DNA of 64,000 bases. Origin: Epiperipatus broadwayi. Lineage: Eukaryota; Onychophora; Udeonychophora; Euonychophora; Peripatidae. Numbering within the stretch: position 1 is the first letter of the stretch; every line of letters begins with the position of its first letter. Under the pieces are notes generated by a model, which made no database searches, was not told where the DNA came from, and saw only the letters and a program-made list of their open reading frames with translations. Positions 1 through 11,330 of the stretch are shown here, piece by piece. The stretch covers positions 320,001 to 384,000 of the forward strand of contig JAQFVV010006731.1 in NCBI GenBank assembly GCA_028023455.1, read 5' to 3'. The translations under genes and the position numbers were made by a program.

Positions 1-2306
1 AATTTCTTTATTTATTAATGCAGTTCGTAAGTCCGCTTCAGGTGAGTTTCACGACGAGTGTCCACTGGGCCGATTAACGAAACCCGCACAATAGAATTAC
101 CCCGACATTTTTGGAAAGAAAAAAAATATTAAAACTTCTTAAGAAATATTTTACACGTCCTCCTAATCTGGGGTTCAAGCCGCGTCTCTCCCTTTCTTTT
201 TTTTATATATCCACTCGAGCACAACAAAAAGTTCTTTTGTTTTCACCTTTAACTTTTCAAAAATCTCTCTGCGTATCCGTATGCCACTGACCAGTTCTTC
301 CATTGTTCTTCAAAAAAAATACCCACCTGACCAGCTTTCAGACTTCCCGACGCCAGTTATTAACTAAACTGCCTACAGCAATTAACTCATTTCTATTTCG
401 GTCCTCATATGTTCAAGGGATTACTCAACAAAAGAAAACACGTGTTACCGACAATATTAATAAAACTCAAAAAAAAACTTACGGATAAAATATCTACGAA
501 TAATTAATTACGCTTTATACAGCTCTACATATATAATTGATTGTAACCATCACCGATACTACATACGTATATTGTACACTCGCACATACACTATATTTAC
601 ATATACCTACACACATAACTTTCGCACTCCTTGTAACAGGGTTCGAATGACCATTTACATATATATATATTTTTTTATTTTTATTTGTTTATACATAGTC
701 GCTCCACATTAACTCTAGCAATTAGTCATATATCACATACGCGCGTATTCGAACCCGTTTGTTACAATATATATATATGTTTGTGTTCATTCTCAAGTAA
801 TATTAAAATATATTTTAATCCTACCCAGAGTTCGAATCTTTATTTGGATTAATTATTAAAAATAAAAAGATTTTATATATATATGTACTATTTTAATTCT
901 ATCTTATTCGCAGATGAATCCTAGACAGCCCTAATTTGAGTCTCATGTCTCTTCTCTGTTGTGCTTGTGCATGCGAGCTGGAAAGTAAATGCAACTTTGC
1001 TGTGTCAGTGGAAGTGTTGTTATATAGCACAAGGTTGACTGGTACAATATACAGTACTAATAGCAATAATTAAGTAAGTTTGAACTCAGGCCTTAAGTAA
1101 TTCTTTAATTATCTTAATAATGTACTTGTATAAGATTTTCATAATTTTCTCCAAAATACATTTCATTTATTCCTAGGATTTGCTCAACATTTATATCATT
1201 TTTATTATTCTGCTTAATAAAAGAATAGAATGTTCTCTTCATCCATTTGCAATTTGCATAAAGTTTTCCACTTGATCATAAATTTTCATTCATTACTTCA
1301 AGTATACGTTTATATCTTCTTTATTGCATGTAATTAATAATACCGAAAATGAATATTTAATAAGAAATATTTAACTATATCTTTTTTTTATTTATACCAT
1401 CATCCTATTCATTCATTCTTCAAGCATGAGTATTAACTTAAAACATTGTCATAAATATATTTATTAATCCTCCTTCACAATTCTTAAGTCATATTTATGT
1501 TACAATCATTCATCAATAGCAATAATGTTTTATCATAAAAAATCTTATTTTCTTCAGCTATCATTCTTAATACTATTTCATAAATTTTATGAATATTTTA
1601 TTATATTTCTTCGTTGAAACTTTATTTATCTTTATTACACTCATAATATACAATTGTTGAAATCGATAACTATAATGATAAATTTTAGACTAACTAATTC
1701 AATAGCTATAAATATTTAATTTAATATTGTTTAAGCAACTATCAGTTCTTCTATCTTATGCTTAATCTGCTTCATTCTCTTTTGGTTCCTTTACTACCAT
1801 CTTAAACATTTGTAATTTTAACAGACTTAAGTATCTGCCTTTATTAATTCTGAATATAGCATTTAACATGACTTCCATTATACAGATTATAAAAATAAAT
1901 AAATACTTTTCTTACGTTTCTTTCTGCTCAACATAAGTGTCCAGGTTGTTATGTACACGCTCTCTTTTATTGAAGTACATGTCCTAGGTGAATGCAGTTC
2001 CTTCCAATTATCGTCAACAAGTTTACAGTCAGCACATGTAAATTTCCAAAGAGAAGATGTTACTTTACTTCATATCGAAATTAAAACAGACAATGCAATT
2101 TATATCTGTAAATTTATAATTTAGATAGCTTTTAGCTCCTTAAACAAAATAAACTTTTAACACTGATTTAATACATTTTAGTTTTCTATACTAATTCAAA
2201 AATTAGACTTTTATTATAGATTACATAAAATTTATTATTTTTATTTTTTAATTAAACTAGCTATTAATCATAGTCTATAGAATGATATATCAAACACAGG
2301 AAGGTT

Positions 2307-2309
<3 letters not shown>
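1..2309. other. Gene-free AT-rich stretch
   Basis: No open frame here looks like protein. The first 100 bases are less AT-rich than the rest. They include CAG followed by GTGAGT (cut after position 41), a perfect match to a eukaryotic 5' splice site, but no coding frame runs into it. Several TTCGAA-containing words near 630, 735 and 830 resemble tRNA B-boxes but lack a convincing A-box partner. Confidence 0.6.

Positions 2310-2337
<28 letters not shown>
2310..2337. repeat. (TA)n microsatellite
   Basis: Uninterrupted alternating T and A. It is one of many TA tracts in the window. Confidence 0.9.
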
Positions 2338-2340
<3 letters not shown>

Positions 2341-2904
2341 TATAAAAATATAAAAAAAAATATTTAAACATAAAAAGAATTATACTAATAACACTTAGAT
2401 TATTATATAATATTTAAAGTTAGGTAAATTAATCAGAGAGTACATTAAATAATGTGGGAACATGTTTTGATATGCATGAAATGTCCAAGAAATAAAATAA
2501 ATGACATTATAAGCACAAAAGAAATCAACATTATAATAAATATACTTTTAAATTAATAGATAAATTAAATATTATCCTAAATATGACTTAGAATGTCTTG
2601 TATATGTATTGGATCTTGTATTAACTACATTCAAATATACTTTTATGCTTGGGTAAACTTATTGTATAAATGCAGTCATATAGTTAAATATGTATTATAT
2701 TTATGATATAATTATAAGAGAAGAAGTCTTGTATATCCAAAATTACATACAGACTTGAGTATCTCAATGAATTAAGTGTATGTTTTTGTTGCAAAAACGG
2801 GTAGGATGCCCTAAAAGTCACCTCTTTTAATTAGTATTAGTCTAATGAGTAAATCATATAGTTAAATATATGCTTAGCAAGATTTACACTAAAAATGCAT
2901 TTGG

Positions 2905-2909
2905 AAGAC

Positions 2910-2940
<31 letters not shown>

Positions 2941-2946
2941 ACTAGT

Positions 2947-2987
<41 letters not shown>

Positions 2988-2991
2988 ACAA
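2905..2991. repeat. Two (TA)n tracts joined by ACTAGTCT
   Basis: Two TA runs (about 2914-2941 and 2948-2984). The words AGACTAGT and ACTAGTCT flank the first run as inverted copies, so the block can snap back. The RTE fragment at 2993 starts directly after the second run. Confidence 0.8.
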
Positions 2992-2992
2992 C

Positions 2993-3276
2993 AAACAGGT
3001 GTTACTGACCTTATTGAAAAAATTAAAAGATTGAAATGGAGTTGGGCTGGACATATTGCTAGAAGAAATGATAATAGATGGACAATTGAAATTTTAAACT
3101 GGATTCCAAGAGATTGTAAAAGACCCAGAAAGAGACTACATGTGAGATGGATGGATGAAATAAGAAAATGTGCAGGGGTGTTGTGGAAAAGAGAAGCTAA
3201 AGATCGGAGAAGATGGATTAAACTTGGAGAGACCTTCATCCTGCAGTGGATTGATAATGGTTGATGATGATGATGA
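2993..3276 (+). pseudogene. 5'-truncated RTE-type LINE, 3' end of the reverse-transcriptase ORF
   Basis: The frame ending at 3264 encodes the last ~88 residues of an RTE-clade pol protein, the region after the reverse transcriptase. Landmarks are GVTDLIEKIK, WAGHIARR, RWTIEILNW, RPRKRLHVRW and the closing ETFILQWIDNG. The same segment, in poorer condition, ends the RTE at 54.9-57.8 kb, so the assignment rests on direct internal comparison. The stop is followed by a (GAT)n tail, the usual RTE 3' end. The copy is abruptly truncated at its 5' side and lies between two (TA)n tracts, as expected for incomplete target-primed reverse transcription. Its terminal codons are intact, unlike those of the longer copies, so it is probably the youngest RTE insertion here. 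Confidence 0.9.
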
Positions 3277-3295
3277 TATATATATATATATATAT

Positions 3296-3474
3296 ATTAT
3301 AATTGAAATAATACATTTAACGGTTTACAAACTATTACAAACAATCCTTCAATCCGCAGAAGTACTTTCGGTTAATTTCTTAAACCTGCTTAATCAAAAG
3401 TGCTTCTGCGGATTTAAGAATTGTTTGTAATAGTTTGTAAATCCTTAAATTTATTATTTCAAATTATAATTACA
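3296..3474. mobile_element. Short fold-back element (MITE-like)
   Basis: Arms of about 70-75 bp (3296-3370 and 3400-3474) are inverted copies with a few mismatches. Both contain TTTACAAACTATTACAAACA or its complement, and end in words around ATCCGCAGAAG. The spacer is about 30 bp. The element sits between (TA)n tracts, directly 3' of the RTE fragment tail. There is no coding capacity. A TA-inserting MITE or a PLE-type fold-back are both possible; the repetitive flanks hide any target duplication. Confidence 0.75.
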
Positions 3475-3497
3475 ATTTTGTTTTTTAATTAACAGAC

Positions 3498-3498
<1 letters not shown>

Positions 3499-3594
<96 letters not shown>
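3499..3594. repeat. Long (TA)n microsatellite
   Basis: About 96 bp of pure TA dinucleotides, among the longest in the window. It is able to extrude as a cruciform. Confidence 0.95.
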
Positions 3595-3596
<2 letters not shown>

Positions 3597-3812
3597 TCTA
3601 TGATTCTAATGATAATTGAATAAATGAGATATTACTGAAGTCAATAACATGTTAGATTATATCTTTGATATATTAAAGACATGGGGTATTTATTTATTGG
3701 CAAATAGTTTTTAATGATATAAATATATTTCATATTCTGAATTGTGATTATGGAATTGACATTTTAAAATTAATCAGAATAAACCTTGAATATTTTATAC
3801 AAAATATAATTG

Positions 3813-4587
3813 AAGAGTAGTAATTAATTTATAGAGCGCACAGAGAGCTTATGTAAATAGTCTGAACAGGCACTAACCTGTATTCAATGCACTTTAAAAT
3901 TCGCAATAATCAAGCATATTTTGCCGATAGAGGGATTTTCCAAACCACAACACAAGATAATGACTTTTATAAAGATAAGAATGGCCATCTTATCTTTAAA
4001 CTAAATTTCCATTTATATAGTCAAATCTGAAGCATATTGATTTGGAAGCATGCAGTAGTTGTTTTCTCCACTGTTTAAATTCACTATTTCATCTACAAAT
4101 TAACCTACATGAAATCTTGCGATTTACAGTGAGTTAATAGTATGATCTTAATGTTGGAAATTTTATAAACTATTGAAGAGTAGTAATTAATTTATACAGG
4201 TTAGTGCCTGTTTAGACTATTTATATAAGCTCTCTGTGTGCTCTATAAATTAATTACTACTCTTCAATAATTTATAGAATTTCCAACATTAAGATCGTAC
4301 TATTAACTCACTGTAAATGGCAAGATTTCATGTAGGTTAATTTGTAAAGGAAATAGTGGATTTAAACAGTGGAGAAAACAACTACTTCATGCTTTCAAAT
4401 CAAGGTGCTTCAGATTCACCTATATAAATGGACATTTAGGTTAAAGATAAGATGGCTGCTCTTATCTTTATAAAAGTCACTATCTTGTGTGTCGTGGTTT
4501 GGAAGATCCCTCTATCGACAAAATATGATTGATTATTGCAAATTTTAAAGCACACTGAATACAGGTTAGTGCCTGTTCAGACTATTT
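3813..4587. mobile_element. Fold-back element family A, copy 1
   Basis: Positions 3852-4590 form a long imperfect palindrome centred near 4221, with terminal words CAGGCACTAACCTG and CAGGTTAGTGCCTG. A ~39-nt extension (3813-3851) lies outside the palindrome on the left only, and an inverted copy of it occurs in the central loop (about 4217-4250). The 14-bp direct repeat ACAAAATATAATTG flanks the unit at 3799-3812 and 4588-4601 and is the likely target-site duplication. It has no open frame. Copy 2 at 34.5 kb shares the terminal CAGGTTA..GCCTG motif, the internal ACAAGATAAT and ACTTTTATAAAGATAAG words, and the one-sided tail. Classification is open: it could be palindromic PLE-like retro-DNA or a fold-back DNA transposon. 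Confidence 0.8.
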
Positions 4588-4601
4588 ACAAAATATAATT
4601 G

Positions 4602-6549
4602 TTATAGTTTCTTATAGGCTTCTCACCACATGCTTGTAAAACATAAACTATATGATAATTTACAGATTTGTTTATTAAATATAAAGCCATAATTTGTAAA
4701 TAATGATAAATTTCATTTAAATTAAAAAAAAAACTTCAAACATTAATAATACTTTTAATGAATACATGATCGGTAAATAATTGCTAATGAAAATGTACTC
4801 TAGAAAAGAAATAGTGCATTGTACTGGCAATTTTGTTATTAGAAAATTGTAAATAAATTATGTTTTTTATAAGTTAAAATATGTCCAATTTCAATTATTT
4901 GACATAAATGTTGTCAGGCCTGTATATCCATTCCATAGTCCATTTTATCCAAACTAACTCATGTGGCAAATAATTTAGCCAAATTTTATAGAGTGAGAGC
5001 AATCATTAAACAATATGGGAAGAATCTTTCTAATGAAAACCTCTAAAATAATTGCATGATGACAAGTGCCAGGTGATGTCTGCAGGATCTTATCTGACCA
5101 TTAGAATATATATGAGTGATAGTTGATTTTCCTGATCTGTGTTTAACAAACATATATAAAGTACTGTATGTAGAACATGCAAGATGGAAGCCATGGTTAG
5201 TAAGCTGGCTTCTTATATAGATTTCTGGTCTGACATATGTATATATAAAAAGTAAATGCTGAAAATCCTATTTTCATTTCATCTAGTATTATTTGTAAAC
5301 TTCATCAATGACAAATGAATTACTTTCCATATGTAATACTATGAAATAAGGAAGAGCTATGTTGCTTACTTCTTTGTGAATTTAAACTTGCCTCACATGG
5401 AGACTAGTAACAGCCTTTGTTTTCAAAGTAGGTTTTCCGTCTTATTTCGAGTCTAATAACTATCAAATGATCTGAACCCACTGTTTATAGAGATGAAAAT
5501 GAATTCAAAATCAGAAAGATTAAGTAAGTCTTTCTCTTTTGATTCCTTATTAAAAATAGTTTTTTAAAAATAAATTTACACTAATCCTTTAAATTTAAAG
5601 CTAATTATAAATTTAAGTCCATAATTAAGATGCATTATGTAAAAAAAAAAAAAAAAAACCTTTGTTTTAAAAACATTTTTTTTTGTGTGTGTCAAATCAG
5701 ATATACATTAAATAAAATATTTGCAATAAATACTTTTTTTTTGTATTTGATTAAAAATAAATTATAATATTTTAATATATAAAAAACACTTAATCAATCG
5801 ACGTTTAAGTCATTACAGTTTATTTTAAATAATTATTAACGAACATTTTGTGTATGTATTTCTACTTTTCCTTTTAAACTTTAAAACGTATATGTCCACA
5901 TACACTACAAAGTGTGCCATGAAAGTAAGCCATCTCAATACATATACATGCGTTTAATATGTATATATTTTTATCAAGAGTAGCTTGGACAATTTTACTG
6001 TTGTTTTCTTTCAGCCTTCAGAATCCGTCTGATTGGTTACCATATTTTAATATATTGTAACTATAGCAAATCCGAGAGCAGCTGAAATGTTATTATATTA
6101 TAAGACTACATGAAAAAAAAGTTTAATAAAGACATATCACAGTATATGGAAAATAAATACATGAACTGTCTAAAAAATGTAAAAAAGAATAATAATTTAT
6201 GCATTTATTCATATTGTTAAATATTTTATATAGTTACTTTGTAATATATGATAAAAAATAAATGATACGGTAAAAGAAGAAAGAAAAATTGTTTTAACAT
6301 TGTGAAGAATTTTTATTATGTAATTTATAAAAATCTAAAGCATTCTGAGCCTTTTTTTTAGTTTGCCTTTTTTGAATGGGGTTTTAAATAAAATTTTCCA
6401 CATCTTTATACTAATTTTTTTTAGTTGAAATTGGTAATATTTTAAAGTATATCATTAAAAATGTAAATGATGGCAGCGACTTCTGTTTCTTGCTAAATCG
6501 TTAACTAATGTAAATAAGAGAGAGAAAAAAAACTTTTTTTCTTTCATTC
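4602..6549. other. Gene-free AT-rich stretch
   Basis: No coding frame, inverted repeat or RNA gene recognised. It includes a poly(A) run near 5641-5658 and several T-rich runs. Confidence 0.5.
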
Positions 6550-6630
6550 GTTTATGTATCAAATCATAATAATTTGTTAATTTATGTTTCAAATCATAAT
6601 AATTTGTTCATTTATATATCAAATCATGAT
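6550..6630. repeat. Short tandem repeat, ~36-bp unit
   Basis: TTTATGTATCAAATCATAAT recurs as TTTATGTTTCAAATCATAAT and TTTATATATCAAATCATGAT at about 36-base spacing, giving a little over two copies. Confidence 0.75.
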
Positions 6631-6699
6631 ATCTAAAATTGTTTCCACAATGTGTTGTGAAGTGAATAAAATAAATGTTTTCTAAAAAAAGCATGTTGT

Positions 6700-7990
6700 T
6701 AGGAAACAGGTCAAATCTCTTAACTACTTGGTGATATATCCTGTTGTTTGGAAAACATGTTGAACAACATCAGAAAGGATATAAATAGATCTGAAACAAG
6801 CACATAGGACATTCGATTTCGAAAATCTTGTCTACTTTAGTTTATTTGAAGATTCAATTTAAGAAGCAATGTTGCAGTAATAAAATCCAGAGGATAGAAA
6901 TTGCTGGTTAAACTGTTTTCTACCCTAACTTGGATAGCCATATTTTGTTGACTGTTTTAAAAGTATTTTTAATACTCTAGTTATAACAGCCAATAAGATG
7001 ATTTTATCTAGGAAAAGACTATCTTCAATATGTGGCTAAGCAATAAAAAAACACACTTGTCAAAATAACCCCAAAATGCAATCAGATCCAGAAAGTAATG
7101 CTGAAGTTTGCACACACCAGACAGTGCCTTAATAATGCTGTGAAGGAGGAAATGGATTGTTCCATAAAAACTATCCAAGACCTGCTGAGAATCTATCCTA
7201 TTTAATGCCACTAATGTTGCTGGATTTTCTCTCTAATGTCACTTGTGCTAAAGAAGAACAACCATCTTTGAAGAAATTAATGAAGACAACTGTAGATATA
7301 TTAAAAGAAATATATCTAGAAAAAACCATGATTTGGAACTGTTTAATTATTTTACATCATAAAATATTATCATTACAAATATTATAAGGCCTTAAACTTA
7401 AATTAAAAATATCTTTTATTACCATTATATTCCATGTTTTGTATATGCATTAATAGTTGCAGTATATACACAACAGTTTTTATTTATGCATTATTAATAC
7501 ATTTTTAAATTATTTTTTTATTAATCCATTTAGTTTGTTTTTGCTTCTTGAAGTCATTCCAAACACAATGCTTTGGACATTCAATATGCTTGTAATATCC
7601 ACACACCTGAGAAATCATGCAATCTATTGGGGGATTTGCAGGATAGTGCTAATAATTTGTACAAGATGTTGATTGGAAGTTAATAAATTTCCCAAAAGTA
7701 AACTTTCTATTTAGAAGGGTTGGTGTCTGTGAGTTACATTTTATTTTATAGAAACTGAAAAACAAATAATATTTTTGTGAGGACTTGAATGTATGTTATA
7801 AGTCATCATCATTATCACATTGGTTAATATATATATATATATATATATATATTTGAATAGAATCATTTTATTCCAATTTTATTAATTATCTAGTATTAAT
7901 ATTTACTTTGAATCAAGTTTTACAGTGCATATTTGGTATATCACTGTACATCTTTGATTTCTGGTTCAAACCCATATACCATTGTAATAT
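6700..7990. repeat. Segmental duplication, unit 1
   Basis: This block is repeated in the same orientation at 8585-9870. Matching landmarks run in order: AGGAAACAGGTCAAATCT, TATCCTGTTGTTTGGAAAA, the GATTTTATCTAGGAAAA block, CAAAAACACAC, CCATTTAGTTTGTTTTTGCT, the (CAT)n-CACATTGGTTAATAT word near 7805, and TCTGGTTCAAACCCA near 7962. No frame is conserved between the two units, so the short open stretches inside are not credible genes. Unit 1 ends in a (TA)n tract followed by a B-box-like word. Confidence 0.8.
7829..7851. repeat. (TA)n microsatellite
   Basis: Pure TA tract inside duplication unit 1. Unit 2 has only a short remnant here (near 9733), so the tract expanded after duplication or was lost from unit 2. 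Confidence 0.9.
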
Positions 7991-8012
7991 TTACATGCCA
8001 ATCATGCATGTT

Positions 8013-8240
8013 TACTGCTACATATTTGACACAACCAACATTTTGGTCTCAAATATATCTTTATTCTGCTAAATTTTACTTCTGTACTGCTACATATTTG
8101 GTGAAATCAACATTTTGGGCCTGAACATCCATTGTCTTCTGCTCAATTTCACTCTGTACAGTTACATATTTGACAAACTATTGTTGTGGTTTGAACATCC
8201 TCTTTCTTCTACTCAATATTGTCTGTATAGTGACACATTG
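8013..8240. repeat. Tandem repeat, ~72-bp unit, just over 3 copies
   Basis: The phrase TACTGCTACATATTTG recurs at about 8013 and 8085, then in diverged form at 8157 and 8226, a spacing of 72, 72 and 69 bases. Each unit also carries AACATTTTGG-like and TCTGCT-like words. The array lies between the two segmental-duplication units, directly after the end of unit 1. Confidence 0.8.
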
Positions 8241-8584
8241 TACTAGATATCAAAGTACGTGAATAAAATTAGCATATTGTGATATATAATAAGTACAATA
8301 GAATAAATGTTTGGAATGAGAAATAAGATTACAAAAAATATATATTCATATTTTATAAAAGCAATAGTAGACAGAATAATATTTAATAAACAGCAGCATA
8401 TATATTAATAACAATAAGAATAAACATTAAATCAGAAATATATCATGTTATTCCAGAGAGGAATGCATATGAAGGGTTAAGATTGGAGTATTTATTTAAT
8501 AATAGTGTGTATATAAAAATAATTCATATGAATTGTTAATCTGTGTAATAAGAATAATCAACAAGAGAATAAAAACGTGAGTTT

Positions 8585-9870
8585 TAGGAAACATGTCAAA
8601 TCTTGTAACTAGTTTGTTCTGTATCCTGTTGCTTGGAAAAGAGGCTGTTGACCAACATCAAAATGGGTACAAATAAGTTTGAAAGGAGCAACTAGGGCAT
8701 TTCATTTCCATTCCAGTACAGTCAAAAAAATCTCTAGGTTATTTGAAGAATTACTAAGAAGCAGTATTACAGTCATTCAATCCAGAGAAAAGAAACCACT
8801 GGTTAAAATTATTTCACACCTTAATTATAATAACCATATTTTTGTAACTGCTTTTAAAGTATTTTTAACACTCTAATTATAACAATCAATATGATGATTT
8901 TATCTAGGAAAATACTATCTGCTATTTGTGGCTAGGCACACAAAAACACACCAGCCAAAATATACCCAGAAAATTCAATTGGATCCAGAAACAAATACTA
9001 TTGTTTGCCAAAACCAGCCAGTGTTTTAATAGTGCCATGAAAAAAGAAAGGGGCAGTGTTGTAAGAATTATCTGAGACCAACTGTGAATCTATACTATTT
9101 AATTTCACCAATACTGCTGGATTTTCTTTCTTCTATCACCTGTGCTCAAGGAAAAGAACTATGATCTATGAAGGAATAGAACGATATCTACAGAAATCCA
9201 TGGCTTGAGACTGTTTAAATATTTTGCATGGTAAAATCTTATCATTACAGATGTTATAAGCTCATAAACAATAGACTTAAAATACTTTTTATTACCATTA
9301 TATTTTTTATTTTGTGTAAACATTAATAGATATGAGTATTATACTTATATTATTTGATATTACATATACATGCAACAATTTTAATGCATTGTTAATAATT
9401 TTTTGAGTTATTTTTTATTAACCCATTTAGTTTGTGTTTGCTTCTCAGACTTATTGCAAATATAATACTTTTAATATCCAATATGCTTGTATTATCCACA
9501 ACCCTGAGAAACCTTTCAATCCACTAGGGGACATGCTAGAAGGGCAGTAGTAATTTGTAAATGGTGATGATGAGGTGTTAATAAGTTTTTTAAAAGTTAA
9601 CTTTCTCTTTAGTAGGTTAGGTGCCTTAAAGTTTTATTTTTTTAAACTTAAACTGAAAAATAAATAAAATACTTTGGGGAGGACTTGTACTTAGGTCATA
9701 ATTGATCATCATCATCACCACATTGGTTAATATTATATATTTGAATTTAATATTTTTATTCAAATTTTATTGACTATTCAACTTTCATCATATAAATATT
9801 TATTTGAATCAAAATTTGCCATTTGTATATCTTTGGATCCTGGTTCAAACCTGTTTACTATTGTATATTC
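8585..9870. repeat. Segmental duplication, unit 2
   Basis: Direct, diverged copy of 6700-7990 at an offset of about 1.89 kb, with many substitutions and small indels. It ends with TCCTGGTTCAAACCTG near 9840, matching unit 1 near 7962. No conserved reading frame. Confidence 0.8.
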
Positions 9871-9939
9871 ACCTTTAGAAAATCTTGGCTGTAAATTTAA
9901 CTTCATTTAATAACTACAGTTATCATTTATTAAATAATT

Positions 9940-9970
<31 letters not shown>

Positions 9971-11330
9971 TTCTGATTTTAATCAATATATTCATTTGCT
10001 TAAAAATAATAAACTAACATTTTTGTAGGATTATACTTCCCATATGCAAAATTGATAGAGAGAAGCTAAAAAATCAAGAAAAATCTTTACAACACCTTTG
10101 AATGAGCACTTCTTTGGCATATATTGTTAGTCAAAATGTCAATACTATACTAATTTTAATACTAGTCAGACATATATATTTTGTAAAAATCTCCCCAGGG
10201 AATAGTTATTCTTTATTAAAGTGGAGTTACAATTTGAGCACTAAAGTGAATATTCTATAAACAGTTTTCATATTAAGGTGAATAACAATATACATTTATT
10301 AAAAGATGATAAATCATCATCAATGTTATGTAAATGTTGTACAATTGTAAATTAAGCCCCAAAATATTCATAGATAAATATTGAAAGATGATGAGAACAT
10401 TTGAGAGAGTATGATAATTTTGGCTGAAATATATATTTACATATTTTATCTGCCTTCTATGTATTGCTTTAGTAGTATTGCATCACAATCTGTGGAGTGC
10501 AACATCTATGAATTGTGATGCTACTCTGTCAACCGTAGACCCCAATTTTTTTTTACAAATCTGGCAATAATTCGATTATGATTATTATTTATCTAATAGT
10601 TAAACTGTTTATCTAGTTCATTCAAGGCATGGAGTTTCTTGAAACAGAAGTCAGTCAAATGTAGTTTATTAAGAAAATCATATCTATGAAGTATTGAGGT
10701 AATTTCAGGCAAGTATTTATATCTTGTTAAATAAAAAATAGAGGGACATTTTGCGATTTGAAATATTAATTGTTGGAAAATTAAAAAATCATGACACTAT
10801 TTTTATTTTTTTAACTTTTCAATTAGTAATTGCAATTTTATGCCTGCATAGTTATTGCATTGGTATAATAGTAATCCTGGACTTCAAGATACATTGATCT
10901 TAGTACAATTCTATCGCTCCTAAAGCTAGAACTTTTTGTGACCTCCTGATTGGTTCTTTCATAATCACCCCTCTACCCCCATCGTTTTTAGCTTATATCA
11001 GAGTTATTTGGAAATTAAAAGTTGAGTATGTTTTTAGCATTTATATAATAGATAAAAACCAAAAAATCAAATCGTTTTTATTTATGAAGAATTCAGGTAT
11101 ACATATTTAATATTTTAATGTTCTATATGTTTTAAGTGATTTTCGTTTAATTTTTTTGTTGTTTAATAATTAATGGGAAAACTTAGTTTAAAAAGTAATT
11201 AATGTACAATAGAGTATAAAAATTCATTTATTATTTATAATAATTTTTATTTTCTAAAACTAACATAATTTTTTTATTCAGAAATCAATAGTATTTTGTT
11301 GAAAAGCGTATAACAATAATAAGCAAAAAC
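9871..11330. other. Gene-free stretch upstream of the receptor gene
   Basis: Contains a short (AC)n/(TA)n tract (9941-9970) and a hairpin near 10465-10530, whose arms read AGTAGTATTGCATCACAAT and ATTGTGATGCTACT. No promoter element can be assigned with confidence; TATAAAAATT at about 11215 is the nearest TATA-like word to the ATG at 11331. Confidence 0.5.

Noticed and set aside
36-47. Perfect CAG|GTGAGT splice donor near the window start
   Set aside because: No coding frame enters it, and such words occur by chance. It is noted only inside the gene-free entry.
2889-3239. Minus-strand frame with Tyr-Ile repeats across the TA tracts
   Set aside because: It is antisense to the RTE fragment and extended by (TA)n translation.
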